Shown: in pieces, positions 15,748 through 25,364 of the stretch
Position numbering within the stretch: the stretch's first letter is position 1
Layout: each line of letters begins with the position of its first letter
Origin: Phycisphaerae bacterium
Lineage (GTDB): Bacteria; Planctomycetota; Phycisphaerae; JAJVII01
Direction of reading: 5' to 3'
Length of the DNA: 64,000 bases
Assembly: GCA_022072085.1 (NCBI GenBank)
Contig: JAJVII010000035.1
Coordinates: forward strand, 1-64,000
Made by a program: the position numbers and the translations under genes
The notes under the pieces: generated by a model
Databases searched by the model: none
Seen by the model: the letters and a program-made list of their open reading frames with translations, nothing else
What the model was told of the DNA's origin: nothing

Positions 15748-15776
15748 TTTGCAAAGGGCGGCCCATCGGTTAGAAT
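15748..15776 (+). promoter_or_regulatory. Putative tRNA-Lys promoter
   Basis: TTTGCA, 17 bases, TAGAAT, ending 31 bases before the tRNA. This is the best sigma-70-like promoter seen in the window. Confidence 0.5.
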
Positions 15777-15807
15777 GCTGGACACAGGCCGCCCGAGTCG
15801 GCCGGGA

Positions 15808-15880
<73 letters not shown>

Positions 15881-15887
15881 TGCAACA

Positions 15888-15926
15888 AAGCCCCCGCAGG
15901 TCGATGACCTGTGGGGGCTTCTTCTT
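15888..15926 (+). terminator. Rho-independent terminator of tRNA-Lys
   Basis: A long stem (AAGCCCCCGCAGGTC with GACCTGTGGGGGCTT, 3-base loop) followed by a T-rich tail, directly after the tRNA. Confidence 0.85.
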
Positions 15927-15999
15927 GCGTCCGTTCTCGGGCCGCGTTGCCCGCAGGGGCGCCATCGTTCGGGGCGTTGCGAAACCGTCGCTTGCGGCT

Positions 16000-18609
16000 T
16001 CAGGGGACAGGAGACGTTTCCTCGGCCTGGGCGTCGAGCCTGACGCGCACCACGCGGTTGCTCACCGTGTCGTTGACGAAGGCGTAGTCGTCGGTCACCG
16101 CCACGTAGGTCGGCCAGGCCAGGGGAATTTCCGATCGGCCGCCTGCGGCGTCCGGGCTGCCGGCGTCCTGGTTACCGTATCGGCCGAACGCGCCGATCCA
16201 GTTGTTCGCGGTGTCCACGACCTCGATCCGGAACTGTCCGAGGTTGGGGTAGAAGACCCGCCCGAACGCGTCCACGTCGAAGCCCACGCCCTCGCACATG
16301 CAGAAGCCCGCGCCGCGCGGCTCGGCCCAGGGGGAGAAACCGAATCGGACCCACTGGGCGCCCTGCACCTCGACAGGCCTGTAGTCGTAGCCGACGTGGC
16401 GATCGAACGTCAGCTTCGGGCTGTCCAGCAGCGCAGCCGGCGGCTCGCCCTCGACGCTCGGCGGCAGTTTCTTCTCGTACCAGATCATCCCGCCGCCGGG
16501 CGGGAACTTCACGATGCTGCCGTACATCGTGCTTTCCCAGAACCGGCCCATGTTCTCCGCGTCGGCGGCGAACTTCTGGCCGGTGACGCCGTCGGGCGTG
16601 GGTTTGTACTTCTTGCCGAGTTTGTCGTCGAAGAACTCGGGATAGCTTCTGCCGACGGGCTTGAGCATGTCGGCGACGTAGATGTTGCCGCGGGCGTCGG
16701 TGCGGAACGTGGCGCCGGCTGTGCATTGCCAGACCAGCGTGCGCTTGGTGGCACCGTCCGGTGCGAGCACGTTGATGGAGGTGTACTTCCCGCCGCCCTC
16801 CTGGCCCTTCGCGGCGCTGCGGTAGTTCGGCGGCAGCATGATGAGCATCTCATCGATGCTCGGGACCGCCAGGCAGCGCTGCTGGAAGGTCATGATCCCG
16901 CCGAACGGAATGACGTTCGTCTCCCGCCCCGGCCAGTTGAGCGGCTTGCCGTCGCGGTCCAAGCGGCGAATTCCGGTCTTGCCCCAGCTCAGGGTGACCA
17001 GGCTGCCGTCCGGGGCGGCTGCCAGTTGCGTGCCGGCCGACGAGAGGTTCCCGGCCACTCGGGTGAGGTCCAGGTCCGCCAGGATCTGACCCGTGCGTAC
17101 ATCCAGGCGGTAGTAGCGCTGGACGCCGTGCTTGACGTAGAGTTCGCCGCGGCGCCGGTCGATGGTCAGGTCGCGCGGGCCGGCGGCCCATGGCGTCTTG
17201 AGCGCTCGCGGATCGCCCTTGGCCTGGAACGCCTGGCCGGCGTCCTCGATGCAGTGAATCTCGCCGCTCTGCCAGCCCAGCGTCGGCAGCCAGATGCGGA
17301 CCGGCTGAGCCGACGCGTCCACGGCGATCCGCTGCGGGCCGGACTCGAACGTCTTGGGCAGCTTCATCCGGCAGACCTCGCGGCCGTCCTGCCAGCCTGA
17401 GAACTTGATCAGTTCGGCTGTCCCCCTGCCGGTGTAGGCGCAGACATAGACGGCGCCGGTGGCCGGGTCGACGCCGATGCTCTGTGGGTTCTTCACGCTG
17501 ATTTCGCCGACGAACGACCGGTCCGCCTGCTTGAAGACCGCGATCCGGTCCGCGCCGCCGTCGGCGACGTAGAGCAGCCCCTTGGCCGACGCCAGCCCGC
17601 GCGGCCGCGTGAAGCGATCTTTCTCCGTCCCGGCCTGTTCCGCGTCGCCGAGGAAGACCTCGGCCTTACGCGTGGTTGTGTCGATCCGCCACACGCAGGG
17701 CAGCCAGCGGGCGTTCTTGCCCCACTGATCGTCGGCCTTGCCGATGCCCGCCGCGTAAAGCGACTTGTCGTCGTCGCTCACGCAGACGGTCGGCTGGCCG
17801 GTGAGGAACCGGACGTCCGCGAACAGCGGGTCGCTGAGGAAGGTGTCGTAGGGCGGGCTGCCGTCGGCGTTGACGGCTTCCAGGCGGCCGCCGGTGATGA
17901 TCCAGTAGGCCCGGCCCTTGCTGTCGACCGCGGGCGCGGCGGAGTCCGACATCGCACTGCCACGCTCGCCGGAGGCTTCGTAGTAGATGCTCAACTGCTG
18001 GAGGTTGTAGACCCGCGGGACCGCGTGGCCGTCGGCGTCGGCGAACGCCCCGAGGACCTTCAGCCGGTCGGCGTCCAGCGTCGCGGGGAAGGGCATGAGC
18101 GTGCGGATGTACCGGCCGTCGCGCGTGAGGACCTTCAACTTGTTCGTGCCCTGGTTGCCGTTGGCGGTGTTGTCGTGGTGCCAGAGGTAGAGCTGCCCCC
18201 CTGGTCCGACGGCAACGGCGTTGACCTTTCCGGTCGCGGCCGGGTTGTCCAGGAGGAATCCGTCGAACTGGGGCTTCATGCCCAGGCGGACGCGGGCCTT
18301 GAACGGCCCGCCCGCTGCCGGTTTGCCCTCGTCGTCCTTGCCGTCCCAGACGAGCGACTGCTCCAGCGAACCGGCCTTCAGCGGCGGCGGCGCGTCGGGG
18401 CCGAGCACGCCGGCAACCAGGTGGCGGATGACGCCGCCCCCGGCGTCGAGGATGCAGACGGCCACGTCCGTCGCGGACGAGGCGGCAAAGCTGACGGCCA
18501 GGCCCTCGCCCGACCTGGCGACCGAGACGCTCCTGCTGAACTGGGGCCCGTCCGCAGCCTGGGCCAGCGAGGCGGCCAACGCGACAGCGACGGCGGCGAC
18601 GTATTTCAT
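16000..18609 (-). CDS. Exported NHL-like beta-propeller protein (paralogue 1)
   Basis: An 869-residue protein with a signal peptide (MKYVAAVAVALAASLAQA) and a GAGGAGG ribosome-binding site. The N-terminal domain contains DVAVCILDAGGGVIRHLVAG and LVWDGKDDEGKP, a FlgD-like Ig fold. From about residue 125 there are repeated propeller blades with VGPGGQLYLW, GLLYVADGGADRIAVF and GSLVTLSW patterns. The C terminus (AFGRVFYPNLGQFRIEVVDT and the final blades) resembles NHL repeats. It is a clear paralogue of the protein at 25365-27902. The role is probably binding or processing of an extracytoplasmic polymer; no catalytic motif is seen. Confidence 0.82.
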   Translation of the reverse strand: MKYVAAVAVALAASLAQAADGPQFSRSVSVARSGEGLAVSFAASSATDVAVCILDAGGGVIRHLVAGVLGPDAPPPLKAGSLEQSLVWDGKDDEGKPAAGGPFKARVRLGMKPQFDGFLLDNPAATGKVNAVAVGPGGQLYLWHHDNTANGNQGTNKLKVLTRDGRYIRTLMPFPATLDADRLKVLGAFADADGHAVPRVYNLQQLSIYYEASGERGSAMSDSAAPAVDSKGRAYWIITGGRLEAVNADGSPPYDTFLSDPLFADVRFLTGQPTVCVSDDDKSLYAAGIGKADDQWGKNARWLPCVWRIDTTTRKAEVFLGDAEQAGTEKDRFTRPRGLASAKGLLYVADGGADRIAVFKQADRSFVGEISVKNPQSIGVDPATGAVYVCAYTGRGTAELIKFSGWQDGREVCRMKLPKTFESGPQRIAVDASAQPVRIWLPTLGWQSGEIHCIEDAGQAFQAKGDPRALKTPWAAGPRDLTIDRRRGELYVKHGVQRYYRLDVRTGQILADLDLTRVAGNLSSAGTQLAAAPDGSLVTLSWGKTGIRRLDRDGKPLNWPGRETNVIPFGGIMTFQQRCLAVPSIDEMLIMLPPNYRSAAKGQEGGGKYTSINVLAPDGATKRTLVWQCTAGATFRTDARGNIYVADMLKPVGRSYPEFFDDKLGKKYKPTPDGVTGQKFAADAENMGRFWESTMYGSIVKFPPGGGMIWYEKKLPPSVEGEPPAALLDSPKLTFDRHVGYDYRPVEVQGAQWVRFGFSPWAEPRGAGFCMCEGVGFDVDAFGRVFYPNLGQFRIEVVDTANNWIGAFGRYGNQDAGSPDAAGGRSEIPLAWPTYVAVTDDYAFVNDTVSNRVVRVRLDAQAEETSPVP

Positions 18610-18779
18610 GGGGGCCTCCTCAGCAAGTGGCGGCCCTCAGTGTACTGCGGGGGGCTCGAAAATGCCATCGGCCCCGTATGTTCGGAATTCGTCATTCTTC
18701 CGTCATTCCCCCTTCACCCCTTACCTCCGTTGCCGCTGACCGATACAATGGCCTCGCAACTCGCCGTTCGAGGTCAGCC

Positions 18780-20429
18780 ATGGATGCGCCTCAGCAGACC
18801 GCTTCGCGTCACGGACGATTCATCTCCGCCGCCCGCGTCTTCGCCGGCCTGACGCTGGTCAGCCGACTGCTCGGCCTGGTCCGCGACAAGGTCTGCGCCC
18901 TGATCTTCGGCAACGGCGAAATCTGGTCGGCCTACACCATCGCCTTCATGATCCCCAACCTCTTCCGCAGACTCTTCGGCGAGGGGGCGCTCTCCTCGGC
19001 CCTGGTGCCCGTGCTCACCGACTACGAGACCGGCGACGCCCCCGAGGTCCGCGAGGCCGGCCGCCGGCTCGTCAGCGCCGTCGTCACGCTGCTGACGATG
19101 CTGCTGGCCGCCATCACGCTGGGCGTCGAGGCGATCCTGCTGACGGCCTGGACCGCCGGCGGTCTCTCGCCGCACAACGTCCTGGTCGTCACGCTCACCG
19201 CGGTCATGCTGCCCTACATGATCCTGATCTGCCTGGTCGCCGTCGGCAGCGCGGTGCTCAACGTCCGCGGCCGGTTCGCCGAGGGGGCGGCTGCCCCGAT
19301 CGTGCTGAACGTCTGCATCATCGTCGCCGCTGCCTGGATGGCGCCGCGGCTGGCCGACAGCCCCTCGCGTCAGATATTCACCGTTGCCTGGGCCGTGCTG
19401 GTTGCCGGCGTGCTGCAACTGCTGCTGATCTGGCGGGCGATGCGCGTCCGCGGCATCCGCCTCAGCTTCCTGGCCGACTGGCATCATCCCGGCGTCCGCA
19501 AGGTCGCGCTGCTGATGGCCCCAATGGTCGCGGGCCTGGCTGTCGTGCAGCTCAACACGCTGGCCGATCGGCTGATCGCCTGGATACTCACCGAGCGCGT
19601 CGGCCACACCGCCTGGCACGTCCTGGGCGTGACGATCCCGCGGATGCTCGACGAGGGGGCGGTCGCGACGCTGGAGCGGGCGACGCGGCTATACGAATTC
19701 CCCCTGGGCCTGTTCGCCGTCGCGGTGGCCACGGCCATCTTCCCCGCGTTCAGCCGACACGCCGCCGAGAACGACCTGCCCGGCCTGGCCGACACGCTCC
19801 GCCGCGGCATCGAGATCAAGCTGCTGGTCGCGATCCCCGCGACGGTTGGCCTGGTGATGATCCGCCGCGAGCTGACGCAGCTCATCTTCGAGGGCGGGCG
19901 ATTCCGCGCCGCCGACACCCGCCGCGTCGCCTGGGTGATGAGCTTCTACGTGCTGGGCCTGGCGGCGTTCAGCGTGCAGCAGCTCCTGACGCGGGCGTTC
20001 TACGCCCTCAAGCGCGTGCGGCTGCCGGTCCGCGTCGCCGCCTGGATGGTCGCCCTGAACCTGCCGCTGAATCTCGTCCTGGTTCTGAGCATGCGCGACG
20101 AGGCTGGGCTGGCGCTCTCGACAACGATCTGCGCGTTCATCCAGGCTGTCTGGCTGGCCGTCGCGTTGCGGCGGCTGCTTGGCCGAATGGGCGGGCGGCG
20201 GATGCTTGACGCGACGCTGCGAATCTGCGCCGCCTCCGCGGTGATGGCCTCCGCGGTCTGGCTCGTGCGCGACTGGGCGGTAGGATACTGGGGCAGCGGG
20301 CTGGGCGGCTGGGACGCCCGGAGCGGCCGCGTGCTGATCCCGGTCGTCGTCGGCGGCGCGGTCTTCTACCTCGCAGCCCGGGCCCTGCGGATTCAGGCGC
20401 TGCGCGAGCTGCTGTCGCGCGAGGCGTAG
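18780..20429 (+). CDS. murJ: Lipid II flippase MurJ
   Basis: A 549-residue membrane protein of the MOP/MviN family. The start at 18780 is preceded by GAGGT. The N-terminal AARVFAGLTLVSRLLGLVRD and the next loop FMIPNLFRRLFGEGALSSALVPV are the family signature, including the Arg residues that line the lipid II cavity. Fourteen membrane helices are expected and fit the hydrophobic pattern. ALKRVRLPVRVA in the C-terminal half is also conserved. It moves peptidoglycan precursor across the inner membrane. It stands alone here, and the gene ends in TAG. Confidence 0.92.
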   Translation: MDAPQQTASRHGRFISAARVFAGLTLVSRLLGLVRDKVCALIFGNGEIWSAYTIAFMIPNLFRRLFGEGALSSALVPVLTDYETGDAPEVREAGRRLVSAVVTLLTMLLAAITLGVEAILLTAWTAGGLSPHNVLVVTLTAVMLPYMILICLVAVGSAVLNVRGRFAEGAAAPIVLNVCIIVAAAWMAPRLADSPSRQIFTVAWAVLVAGVLQLLLIWRAMRVRGIRLSFLADWHHPGVRKVALLMAPMVAGLAVVQLNTLADRLIAWILTERVGHTAWHVLGVTIPRMLDEGAVATLERATRLYEFPLGLFAVAVATAIFPAFSRHAAENDLPGLADTLRRGIEIKLLVAIPATVGLVMIRRELTQLIFEGGRFRAADTRRVAWVMSFYVLGLAAFSVQQLLTRAFYALKRVRLPVRVAAWMVALNLPLNLVLVLSMRDEAGLALSTTICAFIQAVWLAVALRRLLGRMGGRRMLDATLRICAASAVMASAVWLVRDWAVGYWGSGLGGWDARSGRVLIPVVVGGAVFYLAARALRIQALRELLSREA

Positions 20430-20506
20430 TGCGCCCCGCTGCCTCGCGAGACGAAGTATCCGCGCCCCTCGCTCTCGTTTATTGAGACCTGCAAGAGAAA
20501 TCTTTA

Positions 20507-20620
20507 TTCACCACAGAGGACACCGAGATCACAAAGGAGGTCAGAAGCGTCAAGAAACGCCTGAAATCAAGAATTTCTTGATACTCCCGACTCTGTGCTC
20601 TCTGTGTTCTCTGTGGTGAA
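20507..20620. repeat. Imperfect inverted repeat a
   Basis: Arms TTCACCACAGAG... (20507-20537) and ...CTCTGTGGTGAA (20590-20620) pair over about 31 bases with few mismatches. Inside is a small perfect hairpin, ATCAAGAA/TTCTTGAT. It ends 73 bases before the isomerase gene. Similar in design to repeats at 40952 and 60420. Confidence 0.75.
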
Positions 20621-20693
20621 GATTGCTTCTACAGGATTCAGTAGTTGCGACCGCAAGGGAGCGCGATCCGAACGCTTTCTGGAGTTCTCATCG

Positions 20694-21473
20694 ATGAAGA
20701 TCGGCGTGCTGCTGGATCATTACTTCCTGCCGGTGCGAAAGGCCGTGGTCGAGGCCGCCAAGGCCGGCTTCGAGGGCGTGCAACTCTACACCACCGCCGG
20801 CGACCTGGCCCCCGAGAACCTGTCGCGTTCGGGCGAGCGCGACCTGGCCCGCCTGATCGCCGGGCACGGGCTGACGCTCTCGGCGCTGTGCGGCGACCTG
20901 GGCGGCCCGCGGTTCGCCGACCCGGCGACCGTCGACGCCCGCGTCCACAGAACCTGCCGCATCCTCGAACTGGCGGGGCGCCTGGGCGTGCCGGTGGTCA
21001 CCGCCCACGTGGGCACGATACCGGCCGACCGCGATGCCCCGGCCCGCAAGCTCATCCGCGAGGCCCTGGACGCCGTCGGCGCGATGGCCGACCGCACCGG
21101 CGTGGTCTTCGCCGTCGAGACCGGCCAGGAGCCGGCCGACGTGCTGGGCGGACTTCTGAGCGAGTTCAACAACCCGGCGCTGGGGGTGAACTACGACCCG
21201 GCCAACCTGCTGATGAACGGGTTCGACCCGATCGGCGGCGTGGCGGAGGTCTGCGATCGCATCGTCTACGTCCACGCCAAGGACGCCCGCCGCGGCCCGC
21301 CGGGACGCGAGGCGCCACTGGGCGAGGGCGAGGTCGACTATCGCGCCTTCGTTGCCGCGCTGGTCGGCGCCGGATATCATGGCTGGCACACCGTGGAGCG
21401 GAAATACAGCGTGAACGCCGTGGCCGAACTGGCGGCGGCGGGTTCCTATCTTCGCAAGGTCCGTTCGAGCTGA
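20694..21473 (+). CDS. Sugar phosphate isomerase/epimerase-like TIM-barrel protein
   Basis: A 259-residue xylose-isomerase-like TIM barrel. MKIGVLLDHYFLP begins strand 1, AGFEGVQLYT strand 2, TLSALCGDLGG strand 3, and VVTAHVGTIP strand 4. VVFAVETGQE, LGVNYDPANLLMNG, IVYVHAKDARRG and GWHTVERKY supply the Glu, Asp, His and Glu metal ligands on strands 5 to 8. The family isomerises or epimerises sugars and related polyols. It precedes the GH4 gene by 15 bp, so the two probably form an operon for breakdown of a glycan. No sugar specificity can be given. Confidence 0.85.
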   Translation: MKIGVLLDHYFLPVRKAVVEAAKAGFEGVQLYTTAGDLAPENLSRSGERDLARLIAGHGLTLSALCGDLGGPRFADPATVDARVHRTCRILELAGRLGVPVVTAHVGTIPADRDAPARKLIREALDAVGAMADRTGVVFAVETGQEPADVLGGLLSEFNNPALGVNYDPANLLMNGFDPIGGVAEVCDRIVYVHAKDARRGPPGREAPLGEGEVDYRAFVAALVGAGYHGWHTVERKYSVNAVAELAAAGSYLRKVRSS

Positions 21474-21488
21474 ACAAGGAGCCGCAGA

Positions 21489-22874
21489 ATGAAGAAGGGC
21501 CCCAAGGTAGTCGTGGTCGGCGCCGGCAGCATGTTTTTCGGGCGACAGGCCCTTTGGCAGATGCTGCACTCGGAGGTGCTGCGGACCGGGACGCTGACGC
21601 TGGTGGACACAGACGAGAGCCGGCTGAAGCGGCTGCTGGCGCTGGGCCGCCTGCTGATCGACCACCTCGACAGCCCGCTGACGCTCGAGGGCTCGGTCGA
21701 CCGGCGCGACGTGCTGGAGGGCGCGGACTTCGTCGTGCTCAGCTTCGCCGACCGCGGCGTGCACTTCCGAGGCGTGGATGTCGCGGTCTCCGCGAAGCAC
21801 GGCGTGCGGATGTGCTCCGGCGACACGATCGGGCCCGGCGGCATTTTCCGCACGCTGCGCGAGCTGCCGGAGATCCTCAACGTCGCCCGCGACGTGGAGC
21901 GGCTCTGCCCATCGGCGTGGGTTATCAACTACATCAACCCGACCGCTGCCAACGGCATCGGCCTGATGCGGCACGCCCCCAACCTCAAGAGCTTCGCCCT
22001 GTGCGACGGGCTGCACATGCCGCACGTGAAGCGGCGCTACCTGGCGCGGGCGGGCGTCGTCGCCGAGGCGAAGGACGCGACGCCGCAGATGGAGGCCGAC
22101 TTCGACCTGCGCATCACCGGCGTGAACCACTTCACCTGGCTGCTCGGGGCGACCTACAAAGGCCGCGACGTGCTGGACGACATTCGCGCGTCGGTCGCGG
22201 CCGAGGCGGCCAAGGAGACCGACACCGGCCACGCCAAGGCCCGCTATAACCAGTCCTATGCCCTGGCGCTGTGGGACATCTTCGGCTGCTACCCGGCCTG
22301 CATCGCCCACACCAAGGAGTACGTCCCCTACTGGCAGGGCCACACGACCGGCCGCGACCGGCTTCCGGCGCTCTCGCTGTTCGACGCCGCCGAGCGCCAG
22401 CTCAAGCACGACGCGATGTGGGAGGAGATCGACGCCTTCATCGCAGGCCGAAAGCCGCTGGACGATTTCGTCGCCAACTTCGGACCCGACCACGCGACCG
22501 ACATCATCGAGTCGATGTGGAGCGGCGCAGGCAAGCGGTTCTACGTCAACACGGCCAACCGCGGCGCGGTCGGCGACCTGCCCGACGACGCATTCCTGGA
22601 AATGCTCTGCGACCTGGACATGGGCGGCCCGCGGCCGCTGCCCTGCGGCCGGTTTCCCGACGGGTTGCGCTCGCTCCAGCAGCAGGTGCTGGACACCCAC
22701 GAACTGACCGTCGAGGCCGCGGTGACCTGCGACCGCGGCGTCCTCCGCCGGGCGATGCTGACCGATCCCATCGTCAACAGCGTCGCCGACGCCGATGCGA
22801 TCATCGACGAACTGCTGCTCGCCGAGCGCGACGCGCTGCCCGAAGCGTGGACCGAAGGGGTGGCGGTGGCGTGA
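21489..22874 (+). CDS. Glycoside hydrolase family 4-like, NAD-dependent
   Basis: A 461-residue protein of the GH4 group, which breaks glycosidic bonds by a redox mechanism using NAD and a metal. VVVGAGSMFFGRQ is the N-terminal Rossmann loop. DFVVLSFADRG, VINYINPTAANGIGLM and GVNHFTWLL are the family motifs, and the His of GVNHF is a metal ligand. The Cys-His pair usually found in the CHS segment reads Cys-Asp (ALCDGLHMPH), so metal binding may differ. The C terminus has AVTCDRGVLRRAML as in other members. It is the second gene after the TIM-barrel isomerase. Confidence 0.82.
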   Translation: MKKGPKVVVVGAGSMFFGRQALWQMLHSEVLRTGTLTLVDTDESRLKRLLALGRLLIDHLDSPLTLEGSVDRRDVLEGADFVVLSFADRGVHFRGVDVAVSAKHGVRMCSGDTIGPGGIFRTLRELPEILNVARDVERLCPSAWVINYINPTAANGIGLMRHAPNLKSFALCDGLHMPHVKRRYLARAGVVAEAKDATPQMEADFDLRITGVNHFTWLLGATYKGRDVLDDIRASVAAEAAKETDTGHAKARYNQSYALALWDIFGCYPACIAHTKEYVPYWQGHTTGRDRLPALSLFDAAERQLKHDAMWEEIDAFIAGRKPLDDFVANFGPDHATDIIESMWSGAGKRFYVNTANRGAVGDLPDDAFLEMLCDLDMGGPRPLPCGRFPDGLRSLQQQVLDTHELTVEAAVTCDRGVLRRAMLTDPIVNSVADADAIIDELLLAERDALPEAWTEGVAVA

Positions 22875-22892
22875 CCGCCGGGGCGGCGGGCG

Positions 22893-25277
22893 TCATTCCG
22901 CCTTGTCCCTGGCCGTCGCGGGGTCGTAGCGGAACAGCAGCGTCTGCATCGGGCCGCTGAACCGCGACGGGACCAGGGCGACGACCACGTCGTGCACCGG
23001 GTCGTACCTCATCGCGGACTCGGTGCCGTAAGCGCCCTTGGGCAGGGCCACGTCGAGGTGTCGCCACTTGTTCGTCGTGCAGTCCACGGCGTAGACCTTG
23101 TCCTGGCTGGACATCATCAGCAGAGCGTCCTGCCGGGGCAGGTAGACGACCTCGCGGCAGATGGCCGCCGGCCCGGTCGTCGTCAGCGCCTCCCACCTGC
23201 CGTCGCCGTCGGCCGACATCGCCCGCGCGTGCACCTCGACCTTCTGGGCGTCGCCCATCAGGTGGATCAGCCGGTCGCGCTTGGAGTCGTAGACAACCGG
23301 CTGCCATTCGAAGTGGTAGCCCTTCTTCCCGGCGCTGGTCGGGCCCTTGCGGTCGATGGCCGACCAGGTCACCCGGTCGTCCCTGACGGTCGCCTTGTAG
23401 AGCGTGCCTTCGTTCATCGCGCAGAGGCCCGCCGGCGTCGTGCACAACGCCAGGTGCCACGTGTTGTCGAACGGGCGACCGAGGCTCGGCAGCGACATCT
23501 TCTTCGTGGCCGGATCGAAGACCCAGGTCCAGCGGCCCATCTTCTTCGAGTCGTAGGCGACGGCGCTGTCCGGGTCGGACGGGTCCCAGGCCAGTTGCAC
23601 GCCGTCGCGGATCGTCATCCGCGGGCAGTAGACCACCCGCTTGCTGACCGGGTCGTAGCCGTACCAGAGATAGGTGTGCTGGCTCCAGGGTCGGCAGTGA
23701 TAGGCATAGCCCCACGGTGAGGCGTTGCCGCCCTCGATATACGGCGGAAAACTCGGCGGGTAGGCCTGCGACCAGCGATTGATGGCCACGTCGTAGATCG
23801 CCCAGTCGTTGCCGCTGTATCCGGAGTGCCCGCCGCCGGTGTAGATCACGCGTCCGGCGTTGGTGTCCATGATCGCGCCAGACCAGGTCTTGCTGATCAA
23901 CAGGCCGGGCGGCTTGGCGTCGACGAAGATGTTGGCCGGCAGGGCGGCGAGCATCTTCGCGGTCGCCGCCGGATCGGGTGGCGGGGCGTCGGCCAGCGAG
24001 TTGCGCTGATCGGGATACTTCCATGCGACGGTCCCGGGCGGGCTGCCCTTGAGTTTGGACGTTACGCCGGCCGACGCGTCGTAACGCAGGGCGTAGGTTC
24101 TCCTCTGCGAGCCGACGGCGACCATCAGCGCGACGCCCGGCGTGCCGCAGCCGGCGGCCGTCATCCATCCGCTCGCGACCGTCAGCTTGTCCTCGACCGG
24201 GCTCCAGCGGTCGGCGGCCACGTCGTAGGCCCACGTCTGCTTCGGCTCGCGCGTCGCCGAGTGCGTCCGGTCCTCGCCCAGGGCGTTGTATTCGCACGCA
24301 ATGACGTGCCCGCCGCCGACGGCCGCGACCGCGGGCGCGAACATCGGCGGCGGCGAAGGATCGGGACGCCGCTGCTCCCAGCGGCGATCCTTGCAGCGAT
24401 AGACCCACGTGTCGTTGAGGGCGGCCGTCTGGTCGTAGCCGCCGAACAGGACCATCGTCTGCGTCGCCGGGTCGTATACGATCGGCGCGGTGCAGCGCAG
24501 CGGCGGCTCGATCTGGCCGCCCAGCCGCCGCCAGGTGTTGTTCGCGCAGTCGTAGAGCCACGTGTGGGCCCCGCCGTCGAGGTTCAGGGCGTCGCCGCCG
24601 CCGAACAGAAGGGCCTCGTCGTTGACCGGGTCGTAGCAGAGGCCGGCCCAGGCGAGTTGCTCGCAGGCGGCCGGCTGCCGCTGCGGGGCGAGGTCCGTCC
24701 ATGTGTTGTCGGTGGGGTTCAGCGCGAAGGTATGCCCGCCGGCGTAGAAGAGGACGCGCTTGCGTTTAGAGTCATAGCAGGCCTGGTTGAACAGGCATAG
24801 CGGGCTGGGCCGCTGCACGCCGTCGAAGTCGTGGAACTCGACCTGGTTGCACGCGGTGTTGCCGACCGATCGCAGCGGCGGGCCCTTGGCGTCGCCGTTC
24901 TGGCCGTACAGCGTGAACGGCGGAAACTTTCCATCGGCCCATGCGTCGCGCTTCGAGATGGGCAGGGCCTCGGCCCATGCGAATCGGCCGGGCTTGGGCT
25001 CGAAGCTCTCCAGTTCGTATCGCAGGTAGCGGTTGCGGGTCGGCATCGCCCCGCCGATGCCCCAGAGATAGAGCCGCCCTGCGTCGGCGGCGAAGACCGC
25101 TCCCGACAACGCCTTGCCCCCGGCGCCGTCTTCCACGGCGATCAGCGTCCACGTGTTCGCGGGCAGCCCGGCCAGGTCCTCGACCTGCGCGGCCTCCGGG
25201 AGCTTCGCGTTGTCGGCGGCCAGCGCGGGCAGACCCGCCGACAGCAGCGACGCGGCGAACAGCATGCAGCGGTTCAT
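22893..25277 (-). CDS. Exported kelch-like beta-propeller protein
   Basis: A 794-residue protein with signal peptide MNRCMLFAASLLSAGLPALAA after a GGAGG site. Repeated blades are seen: RVLFYAGGHTFALNPTDNTW, EALLFGGGDALNLDGG, QTMVLFGGYDQTAALNDTW, and GRVIYTGGGHSGYSGNDW. The Gly-Gly pairs followed by an aromatic residue are the kelch signature. The repeats divide into two possible propellers, residues about 140-400 and 460-780. No catalytic site of galactose oxidase type was recognised. It is the last gene of a minus-strand cluster running from 32856 and may bind a glycan outside the cell. Confidence 0.8.
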   Translation of the reverse strand: MNRCMLFAASLLSAGLPALAADNAKLPEAAQVEDLAGLPANTWTLIAVEDGAGGKALSGAVFAADAGRLYLWGIGGAMPTRNRYLRYELESFEPKPGRFAWAEALPISKRDAWADGKFPPFTLYGQNGDAKGPPLRSVGNTACNQVEFHDFDGVQRPSPLCLFNQACYDSKRKRVLFYAGGHTFALNPTDNTWTDLAPQRQPAACEQLAWAGLCYDPVNDEALLFGGGDALNLDGGAHTWLYDCANNTWRRLGGQIEPPLRCTAPIVYDPATQTMVLFGGYDQTAALNDTWVYRCKDRRWEQRRPDPSPPPMFAPAVAAVGGGHVIACEYNALGEDRTHSATREPKQTWAYDVAADRWSPVEDKLTVASGWMTAAGCGTPGVALMVAVGSQRRTYALRYDASAGVTSKLKGSPPGTVAWKYPDQRNSLADAPPPDPAATAKMLAALPANIFVDAKPPGLLISKTWSGAIMDTNAGRVIYTGGGHSGYSGNDWAIYDVAINRWSQAYPPSFPPYIEGGNASPWGYAYHCRPWSQHTYLWYGYDPVSKRVVYCPRMTIRDGVQLAWDPSDPDSAVAYDSKKMGRWTWVFDPATKKMSLPSLGRPFDNTWHLALCTTPAGLCAMNEGTLYKATVRDDRVTWSAIDRKGPTSAGKKGYHFEWQPVVYDSKRDRLIHLMGDAQKVEVHARAMSADGDGRWEALTTTGPAAICREVVYLPRQDALLMMSSQDKVYAVDCTTNKWRHLDVALPKGAYGTESAMRYDPVHDVVVALVPSRFSGPMQTLLFRYDPATARDKAE

Positions 25278-25364
25278 CTTGCCTCCATCGGCCGGTCACT
25301 GTCCGGCCAGTTTGCAGCTTGCCTCAGCCGACCACGTCCGGGCCAGCCGCCGCCGACGAGGCGG

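Noticed and set aside
20507-20620. CRISPR array
   Set aside because: The repeat is an inverted pair, not a series of direct repeats with spacers.
20688-22700. A 670-codon minus-strand open frame
   Set aside because: It is antisense to the isomerase and GH4 genes, both with family motifs.
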